Notes: generated from the letters alone by a model not told the origin. A DNA stretch of 64,000 nt from Clostridia bacterium (GCA_017439585.1 JAFSIV010000016.1:38648-102647), one strand, 5' to 3'; counted from the stretch's first letter, positions 1 to 9,664 are shown. Translations and numbers: made by a program.

Positions 1-83
1 CCGCTTTTTTTAAGTTCTTCAAGACCTGAAACAATATTATCGTATTGGATGCGGTTTAAAATTACAACTGCAATATCTTTCAT
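1..83 (-). CDS. Partial unknown protein, N-terminal 27 codons
   Basis: The ATG is at 83-81 and the frame stays open to the window edge. The visible start is MKDIAVVILNRIQYDNIVSG, a hydrophobic beta strand as found at the start of glycosyl- or glycerophosphotransferase Rossmann folds. It lies 6 bp downstream of the glycosyltransferase at 90-2471 on the same strand, so it is probably another gene of the same cell-wall polymer cluster. An AAGG core precedes the ATG. The family cannot be named from this fragment. Confidence 0.6.
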   Translation of the reverse strand, partial: MKDIAVVILNRIQYDNIVSGLEELKKS

Positions 84-89
84 TTTTAT

Positions 90-2471
90 TTACCTTGTTT
101 CATTCTCATTTAAGAGATCGATTATTATTTTAGCTTTTTTTGACCAATCGTTTTCGCGTGCTTCTTTATCGAGAAGAGCAATATATTCAGAATTTTTAGC
201 GACAACCGAAGCTTTTTCTAGCAGATTTATAAATTCTTCATGGGTTTTGGCAACCATAACAGATTTATAGTTTTTGCATTCTTGCATAGCGGTTGTAACT
301 ATTGGCTTGTGCAATGCCATATATTCAAATAACTTTAAAGGTGATGTTGCCTGTGTTATTGAATTTATGATAAATGGAATAGTTAAAATATCCATTTTTG
401 CTGCATAATTTTTAAGTATATGATATTCCTTAGAGCCTATGAAATGAACATTTTTCAAATTATCGATTCCGCTTTGGTCATAAGAATCATCATATTTTAT
501 ACCTATTAAAATTATATTGTATTTATTAGTGGCATCAATTTTGTTGATAAGTTTATAGTCAAACCAACTTGCTAAAGCACCATAATAACAAAGATTGATT
601 TTACCATTATTGATGATATCAAGAAATTCATGCTCAAATTTGTAATCTTCACAAATTTGTTGGAAGAAATCATAGTCAACACCATTGCAAGCTAAAACCA
701 TATTTTTTTCACCGCGTTTACTTACAACATCTTCAAAAATTTGCTTAGCGGTGGTAACAACGGGGACATCAATATTCGACATGGCAAAGTTATATTTGTT
801 AAGAATGGATTCGGGAATTTCCTCAGTGCCAGAAAGTTCAGGACTAATATCATCAATATATTCGTAAAGCAGTTTAAATCCTTTTGAATAATAGTCTTCT
901 AAATCTTCCATACTCATAGACCAATTTGTAGAATAGATTTGAATGTAAACAGGTTTATCTTGTTTTTGAAGGCTATCTTCCAAAATATTCTTAACTAAAT
1001 TATCTTCATAGTTTACGAGGTGGAGATTAGGCTCGATAGTATCGATAGAAATGGTAGGGTCAGTCTTGCGTGAAACCTCATAGAAAACTAAGCACCCTTG
1101 TCTTGCAAACTGTCTTGCAATATGTTGAGGTCTTTGAAATAGTGGAACATCCCAACCAAAAGGACTACGCCATACGATTATACGGGAATATTTTTCACTT
1201 TTTAAAACATTGTCGATTTTTGAGTATATTACATTATGCTTTTGAAAGTTTACGAAATCAATCATATTTTTAGCCTTTGATGGCCAAGTGTTTTCTAAAG
1301 CTTCCTTAATTTCTAATGCTTTATATTCTGCATTATCAATTTTTTTAATTGCTTTTGCAAGATTTTCAATAAATTCTTCGTGAGATTCAGAGAAAAATAC
1401 AGATTTATATTTTTTGCATTCGGGGAGCGCGGTTGTTACAATCGGCTTTTCCATTGCCATATATTCAAACAATTTAACTGGGCTTGTAGCTTCGGTGATT
1501 TCATTGAGTAAGAATGGAATAATAAAAACATCCGAGTTACAACCATAAAGGGGAAGTTCGGAGTAATCTTTTCTTCCGACGTAGAAAACATTTTCTTCAT
1601 CTAAAATACCGCTGTTTGTAAGCGTATTATCATAATCCTGACCTATAAGAAGGATAGCATATTCCCTGTTTTTGGCTATCTTTTTAATTAAATCATAATC
1701 AAACCAGTTTGCAAGGGCACCATAATAACATAAAATGGTTTTATAGTCTTTTCTGATTTGTTCAATATCGGCAGGAACGGGATATTCCTGGAATTTGAAA
1801 TGATCGTAGTCAACACCGTTTGTAATTAAAGCAACATTTTTATTGGATGATTCTTCAATTTTATTTTTTAGCAAGGTTGCCGTTGAAACAACAAATACAT
1901 TTTCATCACGAAGAATATTGTTGTGCCTACTTAACAAATCATTGTAAGCTTCGCCAGAAAGTTGTTCGTTTAAATCATCAACATATTCATATATAACCTT
2001 ATAAGAATAATCCTCATATAATTTAACTCTATCATAGGGAATATAGTCGGTTGAATATATCATTAAGTATTTATTGCAATGACCTGCAAGAAAATTAAGG
2101 ACAGAATCTCGGAAAAATCCAAGGTCTATAATAATAAGATTATCCTTAATTTTTTTTACGCGACTTTTTTTATCATAATCACAATCTTCATGCGAGTGAT
2201 AGAACATTAAAACATCATCAGGTAAGTTCTCCGCAATTTGTTGAGGGCGTTGCTTCATGATTTTGTTCCAACCAAAATTATTTTCAAAAATAATAACGGT
2301 AGTATATTTTGATAAATCAACAATATCATATAAAAAACTGCTTGTCGTTCTTTTTTTGCGGAAGATAAGCCTGAAATACAATGTTTTTGATACTTTTTTA
2401 AAGGTCTTGAAAAAACCATATTTTTTAAGATATGCAAAACCCTTTTTAAAAATTCTTTTAATTTTTGACAT
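90..2471 (-). CDS. Tandem-duplicated GT4-like glycosyltransferase (TuaH-like)
   Basis: This 793-residue cytoplasmic protein is built from two homologous glycosyltransferase units about 375 residues apart. Both carry an FGW...QRPQ.IA segment (about residues 66-80 and 440-455), a CYYGALA.WFDY.LI segment (about 249 and 627) and an ATSP.KLFEYMA..KPIVTTA nucleotide-sugar-binding segment. The QRPQ.IA and EYMA..KP pattern resembles TuaH-like teichuronic or teichoic acid transferases of the GT-B fold. The first 50 residues are basic. It lies 10 bp after tagH, so it probably builds the polymer that TagGH exports. Sugar donor and acceptor cannot be read from the sequence. Single-unit relatives are about 400 residues, so this is an internal duplication. 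Confidence 0.8.
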   Translation of the reverse strand: MSKIKRIFKKGFAYLKKYGFFKTFKKVSKTLYFRLIFRKKRTTSSFLYDIVDLSKYTTVIIFENNFGWNKIMKQRPQQIAENLPDDVLMFYHSHEDCDYDKKSRVKKIKDNLIIIDLGFFRDSVLNFLAGHCNKYLMIYSTDYIPYDRVKLYEDYSYKVIYEYVDDLNEQLSGEAYNDLLSRHNNILRDENVFVVSTATLLKNKIEESSNKNVALITNGVDYDHFKFQEYPVPADIEQIRKDYKTILCYYGALANWFDYDLIKKIAKNREYAILLIGQDYDNTLTNSGILDEENVFYVGRKDYSELPLYGCNSDVFIIPFLLNEITEATSPVKLFEYMAMEKPIVTTALPECKKYKSVFFSESHEEFIENLAKAIKKIDNAEYKALEIKEALENTWPSKAKNMIDFVNFQKHNVIYSKIDNVLKSEKYSRIIVWRSPFGWDVPLFQRPQHIARQFARQGCLVFYEVSRKTDPTISIDTIEPNLHLVNYEDNLVKNILEDSLQKQDKPVYIQIYSTNWSMSMEDLEDYYSKGFKLLYEYIDDISPELSGTEEIPESILNKYNFAMSNIDVPVVTTAKQIFEDVVSKRGEKNMVLACNGVDYDFFQQICEDYKFEHEFLDIINNGKINLCYYGALASWFDYKLINKIDATNKYNIILIGIKYDDSYDQSGIDNLKNVHFIGSKEYHILKNYAAKMDILTIPFIINSITQATSPLKLFEYMALHKPIVTTAMQECKNYKSVMVAKTHEEFINLLEKASVVAKNSEYIALLDKEARENDWSKKAKIIIDLLNENETR

Positions 2472-2481
2472 AGTTAGTCTC

Positions 2482-3234
2482 CTATTTACTTATCATATAT
2501 TGATAATATTCATCGCAAATTTCTTTGCCACCGATTTTTTGAACAACACCGTGTTCAATCCAAACGACCGTATCACACATCTTTTTAATCTGCTCTAAGG
2601 AGTGAGATACAAATAATACGGTGGTACCTCCACCGATCATAGAAAGCATTTTTTGTTCGCTTTTTGCTTGGAAGGCAATATCGCCAACCGATAAAATTTC
2701 GTCAACAATAAGTATTTCAGGGTCAACGATTGTCGCAACACTGAAAGCAAGTCTTGCTATCATACCTGAAGAAAAGTTTTGAACCGGAACATCAAGAAAA
2801 TCATGAAGCTCTGAGAAATCAACTATTTCTTGGAATTTTTGGTCCATAAGCTCTTTGGAATAACCCATTATAGAACCGTTAAGATAAATGTTTTCTCTGG
2901 CTGTCAACTGAGGGTCGAAACCTGCGCCAAGCTCTATCATAGGGCATATATTACCATAAGCTTTAACATTTCCTTTGGTTGGCTTCATAACTCCGGCAAC
3001 AACTTTCAAAAGGGTTGATTTTCCCGCACCGTTAGAACCAATAAAACCGACAACCTCACCTTTTTTAACCTTGAAATCAACATCAGTTAAAGCCCAAAAA
3101 TCTTTTTTGGGAGGTTTTTTCTTACCGCTGAAAAAATCAACAAACCCCTGCTTTAAGGAAAACCCTTTTTCTATACCTAAGTTAAAACGCATAGAAACGT
3201 TATTAACTTCAATCATATAATTATTAGCTTCCAT
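2482..3234 (-). CDS. tagH: Teichoic acid/polysaccharide ABC exporter ATP-binding protein
   Basis: This 250-residue ABC ATPase belongs to the TagH/Wzt group that energises export of undecaprenyl-linked polymers. Walker A is GSNGAGKST at residues 66-74. The signature is the FSSGM variant typical of polymer exporters, Walker B is ILIVDEIL, and the switch is VSHS. The long loop before Walker A (FFSGKKKPPKKDF) is also typical of the family. There is no C-terminal carbohydrate-binding extension, unlike Bacillus TagH. It follows tagG by 12 bp and precedes the glycosyltransferase by 10 bp, in one minus-strand operon. Confidence 0.9.
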   Translation of the reverse strand: MEANNYMIEVNNVSMRFNLGIEKGFSLKQGFVDFFSGKKKPPKKDFWALTDVDFKVKKGEVVGFIGSNGAGKSTLLKVVAGVMKPTKGNVKAYGNICPMIELGAGFDPQLTARENIYLNGSIMGYSKELMDQKFQEIVDFSELHDFLDVPVQNFSSGMIARLAFSVATIVDPEILIVDEILSVGDIAFQAKSEQKMLSMIGGGTTVLFVSHSLEQIKKMCDTVVWIEHGVVQKIGGKEICDEYYQYMISK

Positions 3235-3246
3235 ATTTTGCCTCCG

Positions 3247-4038
3247 TTATACATAGTATATAAATTTGTCTTGATTTTTCTTGAATACCAAAATACCTAT
3301 TAACAAGAATCCCAAACCGAAAATCATACAATATATCCATGAATTTATTTCGGGAATAGCATTATAGAGTATAATTTTTCTTGAAAAATAAGTGAACCAA
3401 TATAACGGATTAAGTTTTAGTGCAAATGCTATAAGTGGACGGTCTGAAACCATATTTATATCCCACATAATAGGTGTTAAATAGGTCCAAAGATTTAAAA
3501 CAACGCCATAAATGTAGAACATATCTCTTAAAAATACCGAGACGGTCGAAAGTATAAGACCGAAACCTAATGTGAAAAGGAATAAGCAAAGATACATATA
3601 AGGTAATAAAATGTGGTAAACATTAATACCGGGGCCGCTTGTAAAAAGAATTACATAGAGCGGAATTTGCGAAAGTAAAAAGTTTATACCAACAAATACG
3701 CATTTAGAAAGAGGGAATATATATTTAGGCATATAAACTTTGTTAATGAGGCTGAAATTTGCAACAACACTACTCATAGCAAGGTTAGAGGCTTCACTGA
3801 AATAGTTAAAAATAACAAGACCGCTCATGAGATAAGAGAGGTAATCAACATCTGGCACTTTAAATCTAAAAAACTGTGAAAAAACTATTGCCATAACTGC
3901 CATAGTAAGCAGTGGATATAATAGACTCCATAAAACGCCTAAAACACTGCGTTTATATTTAACCTTGAAATCACGCGCAACTAATTGCCTGAGCAAAAAG
4001 TTGTATTTCTTGCAAACATATTTTATATTATTAAACAC
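3247..4038 (-). CDS. tagG: Teichoic acid/polysaccharide ABC exporter permease
   Basis: This 263-residue ABC-2 type permease begins with the VARDFKVKYKRSVLGVLWSLLYPLL segment seen at the start of TagG/Wzm permeases. About six hydrophobic segments follow (roughly residues 35-60, 65-90, 110-130, 145-170, 175-195 and 232-255). It would form the membrane channel with TagH and flip a lipid-linked wall polymer outward. It is the first readable gene of the operon; the two tRNA genes upstream have their own terminator. Confidence 0.9.
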   Translation of the reverse strand: MFNNIKYVCKKYNFLLRQLVARDFKVKYKRSVLGVLWSLLYPLLTMAVMAIVFSQFFRFKVPDVDYLSYLMSGLVIFNYFSEASNLAMSSVVANFSLINKVYMPKYIFPLSKCVFVGINFLLSQIPLYVILFTSGPGINVYHILLPYMYLCLFLFTLGFGLILSTVSVFLRDMFYIYGVVLNLWTYLTPIMWDINMVSDRPLIAFALKLNPLYWFTYFSRKIILYNAIPEINSWIYCMIFGLGFLLIGILVFKKNQDKFIYYV

Positions 4039-4262
4039 TTTTCTCTAACCGTCCTTTATTTAGAAATGCAGTTTATTTTATAATCTATTACAGTATAGCA
4101 TAAATAAACCATTATAGCAAGGATTAAATGATATATTTGGTATAGTTAGAAAAAATATGAAAAAAGCCATAACAGAATAGATCTGGAATGGCTGTGGGAG
4201 GAGATAATAGAGTTTTGTATTTAAGAGAAAAGAGAAGAGTGAAAAGTGAAGAGTGAAAAAGT

Positions 4263-4296
4263 AAAAATCCCGTCCTCTTGCGAGAACGGGATTTTT
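4263..4296 (-). terminator. Intrinsic terminator after the tRNA-Glu/tRNA-Met pair
   Basis: The inverted repeat AAAAATCCCGT/ACGGGATTTTT has a 12-nt loop and ends in a T tract in minus-strand sense, directly at the 3' end of tRNA-Glu. A low-complexity GAAGAGTGAAAAGTGAA repeat (4233-4258) follows; it recurs near 50397. Confidence 0.85.
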
Positions 4297-4371
4297 GGTG
4301 ACCCGGACGGGATTCGAACCCGTGTTACCGCCGTGAAAGGGCGGTGTCTTAGGCCTCTTGACCACCGGGCC
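4296..4371 (-). tRNA. tRNA-Glu (UUC)
   Basis: The acceptor stem is GGCCCGG/CCGGGTC with one G-U pair. The anticodon stem CCGCC/GGCGG encloses loop CTTTCAC with anticodon TTC. The T arm contains GGTTCGAATCC, and CCA is encoded. Length is 76 nt. Confidence 0.97.
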
Positions 4372-4373
4372 AT

Positions 4374-4450
4374 TGGTGGCTGTAGCTGGATTTGAACCGG
4401 CGACACTGCGGGTATGAACCGCATGCTCTAGCCAACTGAGCTATACAGCC
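4374..4450 (-). tRNA. tRNA-Met (CAU), elongator-like
   Basis: The acceptor stem is GGCTGTA/TACAGCC. The anticodon stem TGCGG/CCGCA encloses loop TTCATAC with anticodon CAT. The T arm contains GGTTCAAATCC, and CCA is encoded. Length is 77 nt. The fully paired first base pair (G1-C72) excludes a bacterial initiator tRNA. The Ile2 (lysidine) identity cannot be fully excluded. It is transcribed ahead of tRNA-Glu, 2 bp apart. Confidence 0.95.
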
Positions 4451-4480
4451 GAATATCGCTTTTTATTGCGCGACTTGTAT

Positions 4481-4509
4481 ATTATATCCAAGAGACAAGC
4501 ATTTGTCAA
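4481..4509 (-). promoter_or_regulatory. Promoter of the tRNA-Met/tRNA-Glu operon
   Basis: On the minus strand TTGACA (4509-4504) and TATAAT (4486-4481) are separated by exactly 17 bp. This is a consensus sigma-70/SigA promoter about 30 bp before the tRNA-Met 5' end. Confidence 0.9.
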
Positions 4510-4547
4510 CAATTTTTTTAATTTTTTTAAAATTTCGAGAAAACAGG

Positions 4548-4994
4548 TTATTTTTTTACCCTAACCGTAAATTCCTTACTGCATCTGGGACAAACCGTTT
4601 TATGAGTGCCTATTCGGTGGGGCAGACGCAAAACAGCTTTGCATTTCGGGCATTTTCTATAAATATGAGATTTATCAGCTTTCTTTTGATTTATAAAATC
4701 TCTGCGTCTTTTAATAAAGCTTGTTTTATTTAAAAACCAAGCATTTTCTTTTTGGCGGGCATAAATATTTCTCGATAAAACTCTGAAAAAAGCATAGCCC
4801 AAAATACCATATCCTAAAAGCTGAAAAACATAGCCTAATATAAGCAAAACAGGGCTCGAAACAGAAATTGCGATAAACCGAAGCAAAATATTTAAAAAAG
4901 AGATAATAAGAGAACAAACAACTAAAAAATATGATAACTTGTCAGGTCCGTATCGTCCCGCCATAAATTGCATAAGCTTATATCTAAAATTCAT
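4548..4994 (-). CDS. Small membrane protein with C-terminal zinc ribbon
   Basis: This is a 148-residue protein. Two hydrophobic stretches (about residues 20-45 and 48-75) suggest two membrane helices. A basic linker and a C-terminal CPKC...CPRC pair (about residues 114-137) form a likely zinc ribbon facing the cytoplasm. Proteins of this layout are conserved but uncharacterised in Clostridia. It is divergently oriented to lepA and separated from it by a 170-bp AT-rich promoter region. Confidence 0.75.
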   Translation of the reverse strand: MNFRYKLMQFMAGRYGPDKLSYFLVVCSLIISFLNILLRFIAISVSSPVLLILGYVFQLLGYGILGYAFFRVLSRNIYARQKENAWFLNKTSFIKRRRDFINQKKADKSHIYRKCPKCKAVLRLPHRIGTHKTVCPRCSKEFTVRVKK

Positions 4995-5092
4995 TTTAAA
5001 AACCTTTCGTATGATAATATAATCTTATTATATAACTTTAAATAAAAAAATTGTTAATAAAGCTTAAATATTTATTATTTTAAATTAAGTGT

Positions 5093-5121
5093 TTGCATTT
5101 AAGACGGTTTTGTGTTAAAAT
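5093..5121 (+). promoter_or_regulatory. Promoter of lepA
   Basis: TTGCAT (5093-5098) and TAAAAT (5116-5121) lie 17 bp apart, about 45 bp before the lepA start codon. Confidence 0.65.
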
Positions 5122-5163
5122 AAAATGTAATTTTATTGATTTTTTTGCTTTAAGGAGAAAGAA

Positions 5164-6969
5164 ATGTCCTTCCCACTTGAAAGAATAAGAAATTTTTGCA
5201 TAGTAGCTCATATCGACCACGGTAAATCTACCCTTGCGGACCGCCTTTTAGAGCTTACAAATTCGGTGGCTCAGCGCGATATGGAGGAACAGATACTTGA
5301 TAGTATGGATTTAGAGCGCGAGAGAGGTATAACCATTAAGGCGCACGCGGTTACATTATATCATACCGCGAAGGACGGTTTGGAATACGAGCTTAATTTA
5401 ATAGATACACCTGGACATGTTGACTTTAATTATGAGGTCTCCCGTTCGCTTGCGGCTTGCGAGGGTGCGGTGCTTATAGTTGATGCATCTCAGGGAATAG
5501 AGGCGCAAACCTTGGCTAACACCTATCTGGCGGTTGACCACGGGCTTGAAATTTTGCCTGTTATCAATAAGATAGACCTGCCTTCTGCCGAGCCTGAGCG
5601 TATTAAGGCAGAAATAGAGGATATTATAGGAATACCGGCTGACGAAGCGCCTTTAATTTCGGCTAAAACAGGTGTTAATATTGAAGAGGTTTTAGAAAAA
5701 ATAGTAACTGAAATTCCGGCACCAAAAGGAGACAGAACTGCGCCTCTTTCTGCATTGATATTTGATTCTTATTATGACCCTTATAAAGGTGTTGTTGTAT
5801 ATTTCAGAGTTATGGGCGGAAGTATTAAAAGTGGCGACCGCATTAAAATGATGGCTACGGGCGCGGAGTTTGATATAGTTGAAATCGGTAGAAAAAGAGC
5901 AACCTCATTAGAGCCTTGCGAGGTTTTAGAAGCGGGTGAGGTTGGATATTTATCTGCTTCGATTAAAACTGTTAGCGAGGCAAGAGTTGGCGATACAATC
6001 ACTTTGGTATCAGAACCCGTAAGTGAGGCTTTGGCAGGATATAGAAAGGTTAATCCGGTTGTTTTCTGCGGTATTTATCCGGCAGACGGTGCAAAATACC
6101 CCGACCTTCGCGATGCGCTCGATAAGCTTCAATTAAATGATGCCTCTCTCTTGTTTGAGCCTGAAAGCTCAAATGCTTTGGGTTTCGGTTTCCGTTGCGG
6201 TTTTTTGGGACTTCTTCATATGGAAATCATTCAGGAAAGATTAGAGAGGGAATATAATTTAGACCTCGTAACAACCGCGCCGAGCGTTGAGTATAAGTTC
6301 ACCTTAACCTCGGGTGAGACTATAACGGTGGACAATCCAACCAATTATCCCGACCCTGCAATTATTGCCGAGGCATTAGAGCCGGTTGCGGATGTTCATA
6401 TTTATAGTCCGAGCGATTTTGTTGGAACTATAATGCAGCTTTGCGAGGAAAGACGCGGAGTTTATACCGATATGAAATATATGGGTGACCGCGTTGATAT
6501 TCATTATGTTATGCCGATGGGCGAGATAGTTTATGACTTTTTTGATGCCTTAAAATCTCGTACAAAAGGATATGCCAGCTACGATTATGAAACTAAGGGT
6601 TATGAAAAATCCAAGCTTGTTAAACTTGATGTTATGTTGGCAGGAGAAATTGTTGACGCGCTGTCTTTCATAGTTCATACCGATAATGCTTATGCGAGAG
6701 CCCGCAAAATTGCCGAGAAATTAAAGGATTATATACCGCGTCAGTTATTCGAGGTTCCTATTCAGGTTGCGGTTTCGGGTAAGATTATTGCAAGAGAAAC
6801 CGTTAAAGCGCTTAGAAAAGATGTGCTTGCTAAATGCTATGGCGGTGATATAACCCGTAAGAAAAAGCTTCTTGAAAAGCAAAAAGAAGGTAAAAAGCGT
6901 ATGCGCCGCTTAGGCTCGGTAGAGGTTCCGCAAGAAGCGTTTATGGCGGTACTTAAACTTGATGAATAG
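5164..6969 (+). CDS. lepA: Elongation factor 4 (LepA), ribosomal back-translocase GTPase
   Basis: This 601-residue translational GTPase is close to the usual family length of about 600. The G1 motif AHIDHGKST is at residues 15-23, DTPGH (G3) and NKID (G4) follow, and then EF-G-like domains II, III and V. The LepA-specific C-terminal domain ends in the conserved [15 protein letters not shown] segment. It lacks EF-G domain IV, as expected. An AAGGAG sits 6 bp before the ATG. The protein acts on stalled or mis-translocated ribosomes. It heads a plus-strand run with the peptidase at 7004. Confidence 0.97.
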   Translation: MSFPLERIRNFCIVAHIDHGKSTLADRLLELTNSVAQRDMEEQILDSMDLERERGITIKAHAVTLYHTAKDGLEYELNLIDTPGHVDFNYEVSRSLAACEGAVLIVDASQGIEAQTLANTYLAVDHGLEILPVINKIDLPSAEPERIKAEIEDIIGIPADEAPLISAKTGVNIEEVLEKIVTEIPAPKGDRTAPLSALIFDSYYDPYKGVVVYFRVMGGSIKSGDRIKMMATGAEFDIVEIGRKRATSLEPCEVLEAGEVGYLSASIKTVSEARVGDTITLVSEPVSEALAGYRKVNPVVFCGIYPADGAKYPDLRDALDKLQLNDASLLFEPESSNALGFGFRCGFLGLLHMEIIQERLEREYNLDLVTTAPSVEYKFTLTSGETITVDNPTNYPDPAIIAEALEPVADVHIYSPSDFVGTIMQLCEERRGVYTDMKYMGDRVDIHYVMPMGEIVYDFFDALKSRTKGYASYDYETKGYEKSKLVKLDVMLAGEIVDALSFIVHTDNAYARARKIAEKLKDYIPRQLFEVPIQVAVSGKIIARETVKALRKDVLAKCYGGDITRKKKLLEKQKEGKKRMRRLGSVEVPQEAFMAVLKLDE

Positions 6970-7003
6970 ATTAACTACTTTTGTCACTCTAAGGAGCAAT
7001 AAA

Positions 7004-7810
7004 ATGGGTAAAAAAACAGCTAGGCAAAAGGCGATTATAAGGAGAAATATATTTCTTTCAATTTGTGCTTTGATACTTGTTTTGGTTATAGCACTTTCGG
7101 TTTTTGTTATATCTTCTATTGTTTCAAATTTAGGCGATAATGATGATAAAAACGATAGCGTTATATCTTCGCAGACGAGTAAAACAGAAGAGACTATTGA
7201 AAAGAAAAACACAACCGACCCGTTGATTGACGGTGAACTTAATCCCGATTTTGAGAATTTAATGCTCATAAACGGAAAAAATCCTTTGCCTGAAAATTAT
7301 GAAGATACTTTAAAGCTTGTAACTATTGATGAAATATATCGCAACAATAATAATGTTACCGATATTGAAGAAACGGTATATCCGTTTATAACTGCAATGG
7401 TTAAAAAAGCAAATGAAGACGGGGTTGATTTAAAGGTTTGGTCGCCATTTCGTTCATACGCTATTCAGGATATTCTTTTTAGAAGACAGGTAGAGCGTGT
7501 AGGCGGAGACGAGGATAAGGCGGCAACCGTTGTAGCAAGGCCGGGCACCAGTGAGCATAATACAGGTCTTTGCGCAGATTTTAATATGGCGGATGATAAA
7601 TTTGAAGCCACTGAAATGTATACTTGGATGACCGAAAACGCCGAGGATTACGGTTTTGTTTTAAGGTATCCTAAGGATAAAACCGAGATAACGGGAGTTA
7701 TTTATGAGTCTTGGCATTGGCGTTTTGTTGGTATAAACCGCGCAAAAGAAATGAATAAATTAGGGTTATGCTTAGAAGAATATATCGAGTATTTAGAGGA
7801 TAAAAATTAA
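7004..7810 (+). CDS. VanY-like D-alanyl-D-alanine carboxypeptidase (M15B)
   Basis: The protein has 268 residues from the ATG at 7004, which has AAGGAG (6991-6996) at good spacing; upstream frames overlap lepA and lack a site. A short basic N-terminus and one hydrophobic helix (about residues 16-42) make it a membrane-anchored extracellular protein. An acidic linker leads to the M15 peptidase domain, with zinc motifs SEHNTGLCADF (SxHxxGxxxD) and ESWHWRFVG (ExxHW). It would trim D-Ala from peptidoglycan stem peptides. No vanHAX genes are nearby, so a housekeeping wall role is more likely than glycopeptide resistance. Confidence 0.88.
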   Translation: MGKKTARQKAIIRRNIFLSICALILVLVIALSVFVISSIVSNLGDNDDKNDSVISSQTSKTEETIEKKNTTDPLIDGELNPDFENLMLINGKNPLPENYEDTLKLVTIDEIYRNNNNVTDIEETVYPFITAMVKKANEDGVDLKVWSPFRSYAIQDILFRRQVERVGGDEDKAATVVARPGTSEHNTGLCADFNMADDKFEATEMYTWMTENAEDYGFVLRYPKDKTEITGVIYESWHWRFVGINRAKEMNKLGLCLEEYIEYLEDKN

Positions 7811-7819
7811 GGGGAAATT

Positions 7820-9304
7820 ATGAAAAAAATAGGATTCGATAACGATAAATATATTAAACTTCAATCTCAAAAAATCAGAGATAGAATAGCTCAGTTTGGC
7901 GGCAAGCTTTATATGGAGTTTGGCGGTAAATTGTTTGACGATTACCATGCGGCAAGAGTTTTACCCGGATTTATGCCTGATGCTAAGGTTAAAATGCTTT
8001 TGGAACTTAAAGACGAGGCAGAAATCGTAATCGTTATAAATGCTGATGCTATTGAGAAGAATAAGCGCCGAGGGGATTTAGGTATCACTTACGACCTCGA
8101 TACGCTAAGACTTATTGATGCATTCAGAGAAATAGGTTTGTATGTTGGCAGTGTTGTAATTACTTGCTATACAGGTCAGCCTCTTGCTCAGGCATTTGAA
8201 AAGAGATTAACCTCTCTTGGTATTAAAACTTATAGACATTATCCGATAAAAGATTATCCCGCTAATATCCCCTTTATTGTAAGCGAAGATGGTTTTGGTA
8301 AAAATGATTTTATTGAAACTTCGAGAGGGTTGGTTGTTGTAACCGCACCGGGTCCCGGAAGCGGAAAAATGGCAACCTGTCTTTCTCAGCTTTACCACGA
8401 AAATAAAAGAGGAATCAAAGCAGGATATGCTAAGTTTGAGACCTTCCCTGTATGGAGTATACCTCTAAAACACCCTGTTAATATCGCCTATGAGGCGGCA
8501 ACTGCTGACCTTAACGATGTTAATATGATAGACCCGTTTCATTTAGAGGCTTATGGTGAAACTACCGTAAACTATAATCGCGATATTGAGATTTTTCCTG
8601 TGCTTAATGCTATGCTTGAAGGTATTTTAGGAAAATCGCCTTATAATAGTCCTACTGATATGGGCGTTAATATGGCGGGTTTTGCCATTAGCGATGATGA
8701 AATTGTGCGCGATGCGGCAAAGCAAGAAATTATCAGAAGATATTTTTCGGCGCTGGTTAATCTGCGTCAAGGTATGGGGGAAGCAGGTGATGTTGCTAAA
8801 ATAGAGCTTTTAATGAAGCAGGCAGGAGTTAGCGTTGAGGATAGGTTAGTGGTTTCTGCGGCGCTTGATAAAGCAGAGAAAACAAAAGCCCCCGCAGTTG
8901 CATTAGAACTTAATGACGGCACTATTATAACCGGTAAAACTTCAAGTCTTTTGGGAGCGTCCTCGTCCTTGCTTTTAAACTGTTTAAAGGTTTTAGCGGA
9001 TATACCTGATGAAATAGATTTGATATCACCAACCATTATCGAGCCTATTCAGAAGTTGAAGACCGATATTATGGGCAACCATAACCCAAGACTTCATACC
9101 GATGAAATATTAATTGCTTTATCTATTTGCGCGGCAACAAGCGATGTTGCAAAAGCGGCGCTCGATAATGCATATAAGTTAAAAGGAACAGAGGCTCATT
9201 CAACCGTTATTTTATCTCGCGTTGATGAAAATGTATTCAGAAAGCTTGGAGTTAATATAACCTTTGAGCCAACCTATCAAACTAAAAAACTTTATCATAA
9301 TTAA
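7820..9304 (+). CDS. DUF1846 family protein
   Basis: This 494-residue soluble protein matches the DUF1846 family in full length. It begins with the characteristic [14 protein letters not shown] and [25 protein letters not shown] segments. [21 protein letters not shown] stretch at about residue 173 looks like a P-loop. The biochemical activity of the family is not established. It starts 9 bp after the peptidase gene with an AGGGGA ribosome site, so the two are probably cotranscribed. Confidence 0.88.
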   Translation: MKKIGFDNDKYIKLQSQKIRDRIAQFGGKLYMEFGGKLFDDYHAARVLPGFMPDAKVKMLLELKDEAEIVIVINADAIEKNKRRGDLGITYDLDTLRLIDAFREIGLYVGSVVITCYTGQPLAQAFEKRLTSLGIKTYRHYPIKDYPANIPFIVSEDGFGKNDFIETSRGLVVVTAPGPGSGKMATCLSQLYHENKRGIKAGYAKFETFPVWSIPLKHPVNIAYEAATADLNDVNMIDPFHLEAYGETTVNYNRDIEIFPVLNAMLEGILGKSPYNSPTDMGVNMAGFAISDDEIVRDAAKQEIIRRYFSALVNLRQGMGEAGDVAKIELLMKQAGVSVEDRLVVSAALDKAEKTKAPAVALELNDGTIITGKTSSLLGASSSLLLNCLKVLADIPDEIDLISPTIIEPIQKLKTDIMGNHNPRLHTDEILIALSICAATSDVAKAALDNAYKLKGTEAHSTVILSRVDENVFRKLGVNITFEPTYQTKKLYHN

Positions 9305-9305
9305 C

Positions 9306-9350
9306 AAAATACTGCTTGGTAATTTTAATGCCAAGCAGTATTTTGATTTT
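9306..9350 (+). terminator. Intrinsic terminator after the DUF1846 gene
   Basis: The perfect stem AAAATACTGCTTGG/CCAAGCAGTATTTT has an 11-nt loop and is followed by GATTTTTG. It starts 2 bp after the stop codon. Confidence 0.88.
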
Positions 9351-9386
9351 TGTGTAGCAACAATCGGAGTTTGCAAATTTATAATA

Positions 9387-9422
9387 ACACAAAAATGTGT
9401 CATTGTCAACACAAAATTGTGT
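9387..9422 (+). promoter_or_regulatory. Twin operator-like inverted repeats over the HTH gene promoter
   Basis: ACACAAAAATGTGT (9387-9400) and ACACAAAATTGTGT (9409-9422) are two ACACA/TGTGT palindromes with centres exactly 22 bp apart, about two helical turns. A TTGTCA -35-like element (9403-9408) lies between them, so the second palindrome would fall in the spacer of a promoter driving the HTH gene. This suggests autorepression by cooperatively bound dimers. Confidence 0.6.
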
Positions 9423-9454
9423 TTTGTTGTAAAATGGTGGCAGAGGTGATTTTG

Positions 9455-9664
9455 ATGAACTACTGTTATCAAAGAATTAGAGATTTGCGCGAGGATAATG
9501 ATAAAACACAGGCGGATATTGCAAAATTGCTCGATGTTCATTTAACCCAGTATAGAAGATGGGAACTAGGCGAAACCGAGATACCTGTTCATAAATTGAT
9601 AGAGTTATGTGAATTTTATAAGGTGTCTGTGGATTATATTTTAGGTATTAACAATAAAGTATAG
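9455..9664 (+). CDS. Cro/CI-type helix-turn-helix transcriptional regulator
   Basis: This 69-residue protein starts at ATG 9455, preceded by AGAGGTGA. It consists almost only of an HTH_3 (xre) domain: LREDNDKTQADIAKLLDVH, then the recognition helix LTQYRRWELGE, then IPVHKLIELCEFYKVSVDYILG. Small stand-alone regulators of this type are common in Clostridia. The twin palindromes directly upstream are its likely operator. No target gene follows: the next 500 bp are repeats. Confidence 0.85.
   Translation: MNYCYQRIRDLREDNDKTQADIAKLLDVHLTQYRRWELGETEIPVHKLIELCEFYKVSVDYILGINNKV

Noticed and set aside
4078-4424. Open frames across the tRNA-Glu/tRNA-Met region
   Set aside because: They run antisense or sense through tRNA genes and a terminator and have no protein-like features.
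7004-7810. Glycopeptide-resistance (van) locus
   Set aside because: Only a VanY-like carboxypeptidase is present; vanH, vanA and vanX homologues are absent nearby, so resistance is not supported.
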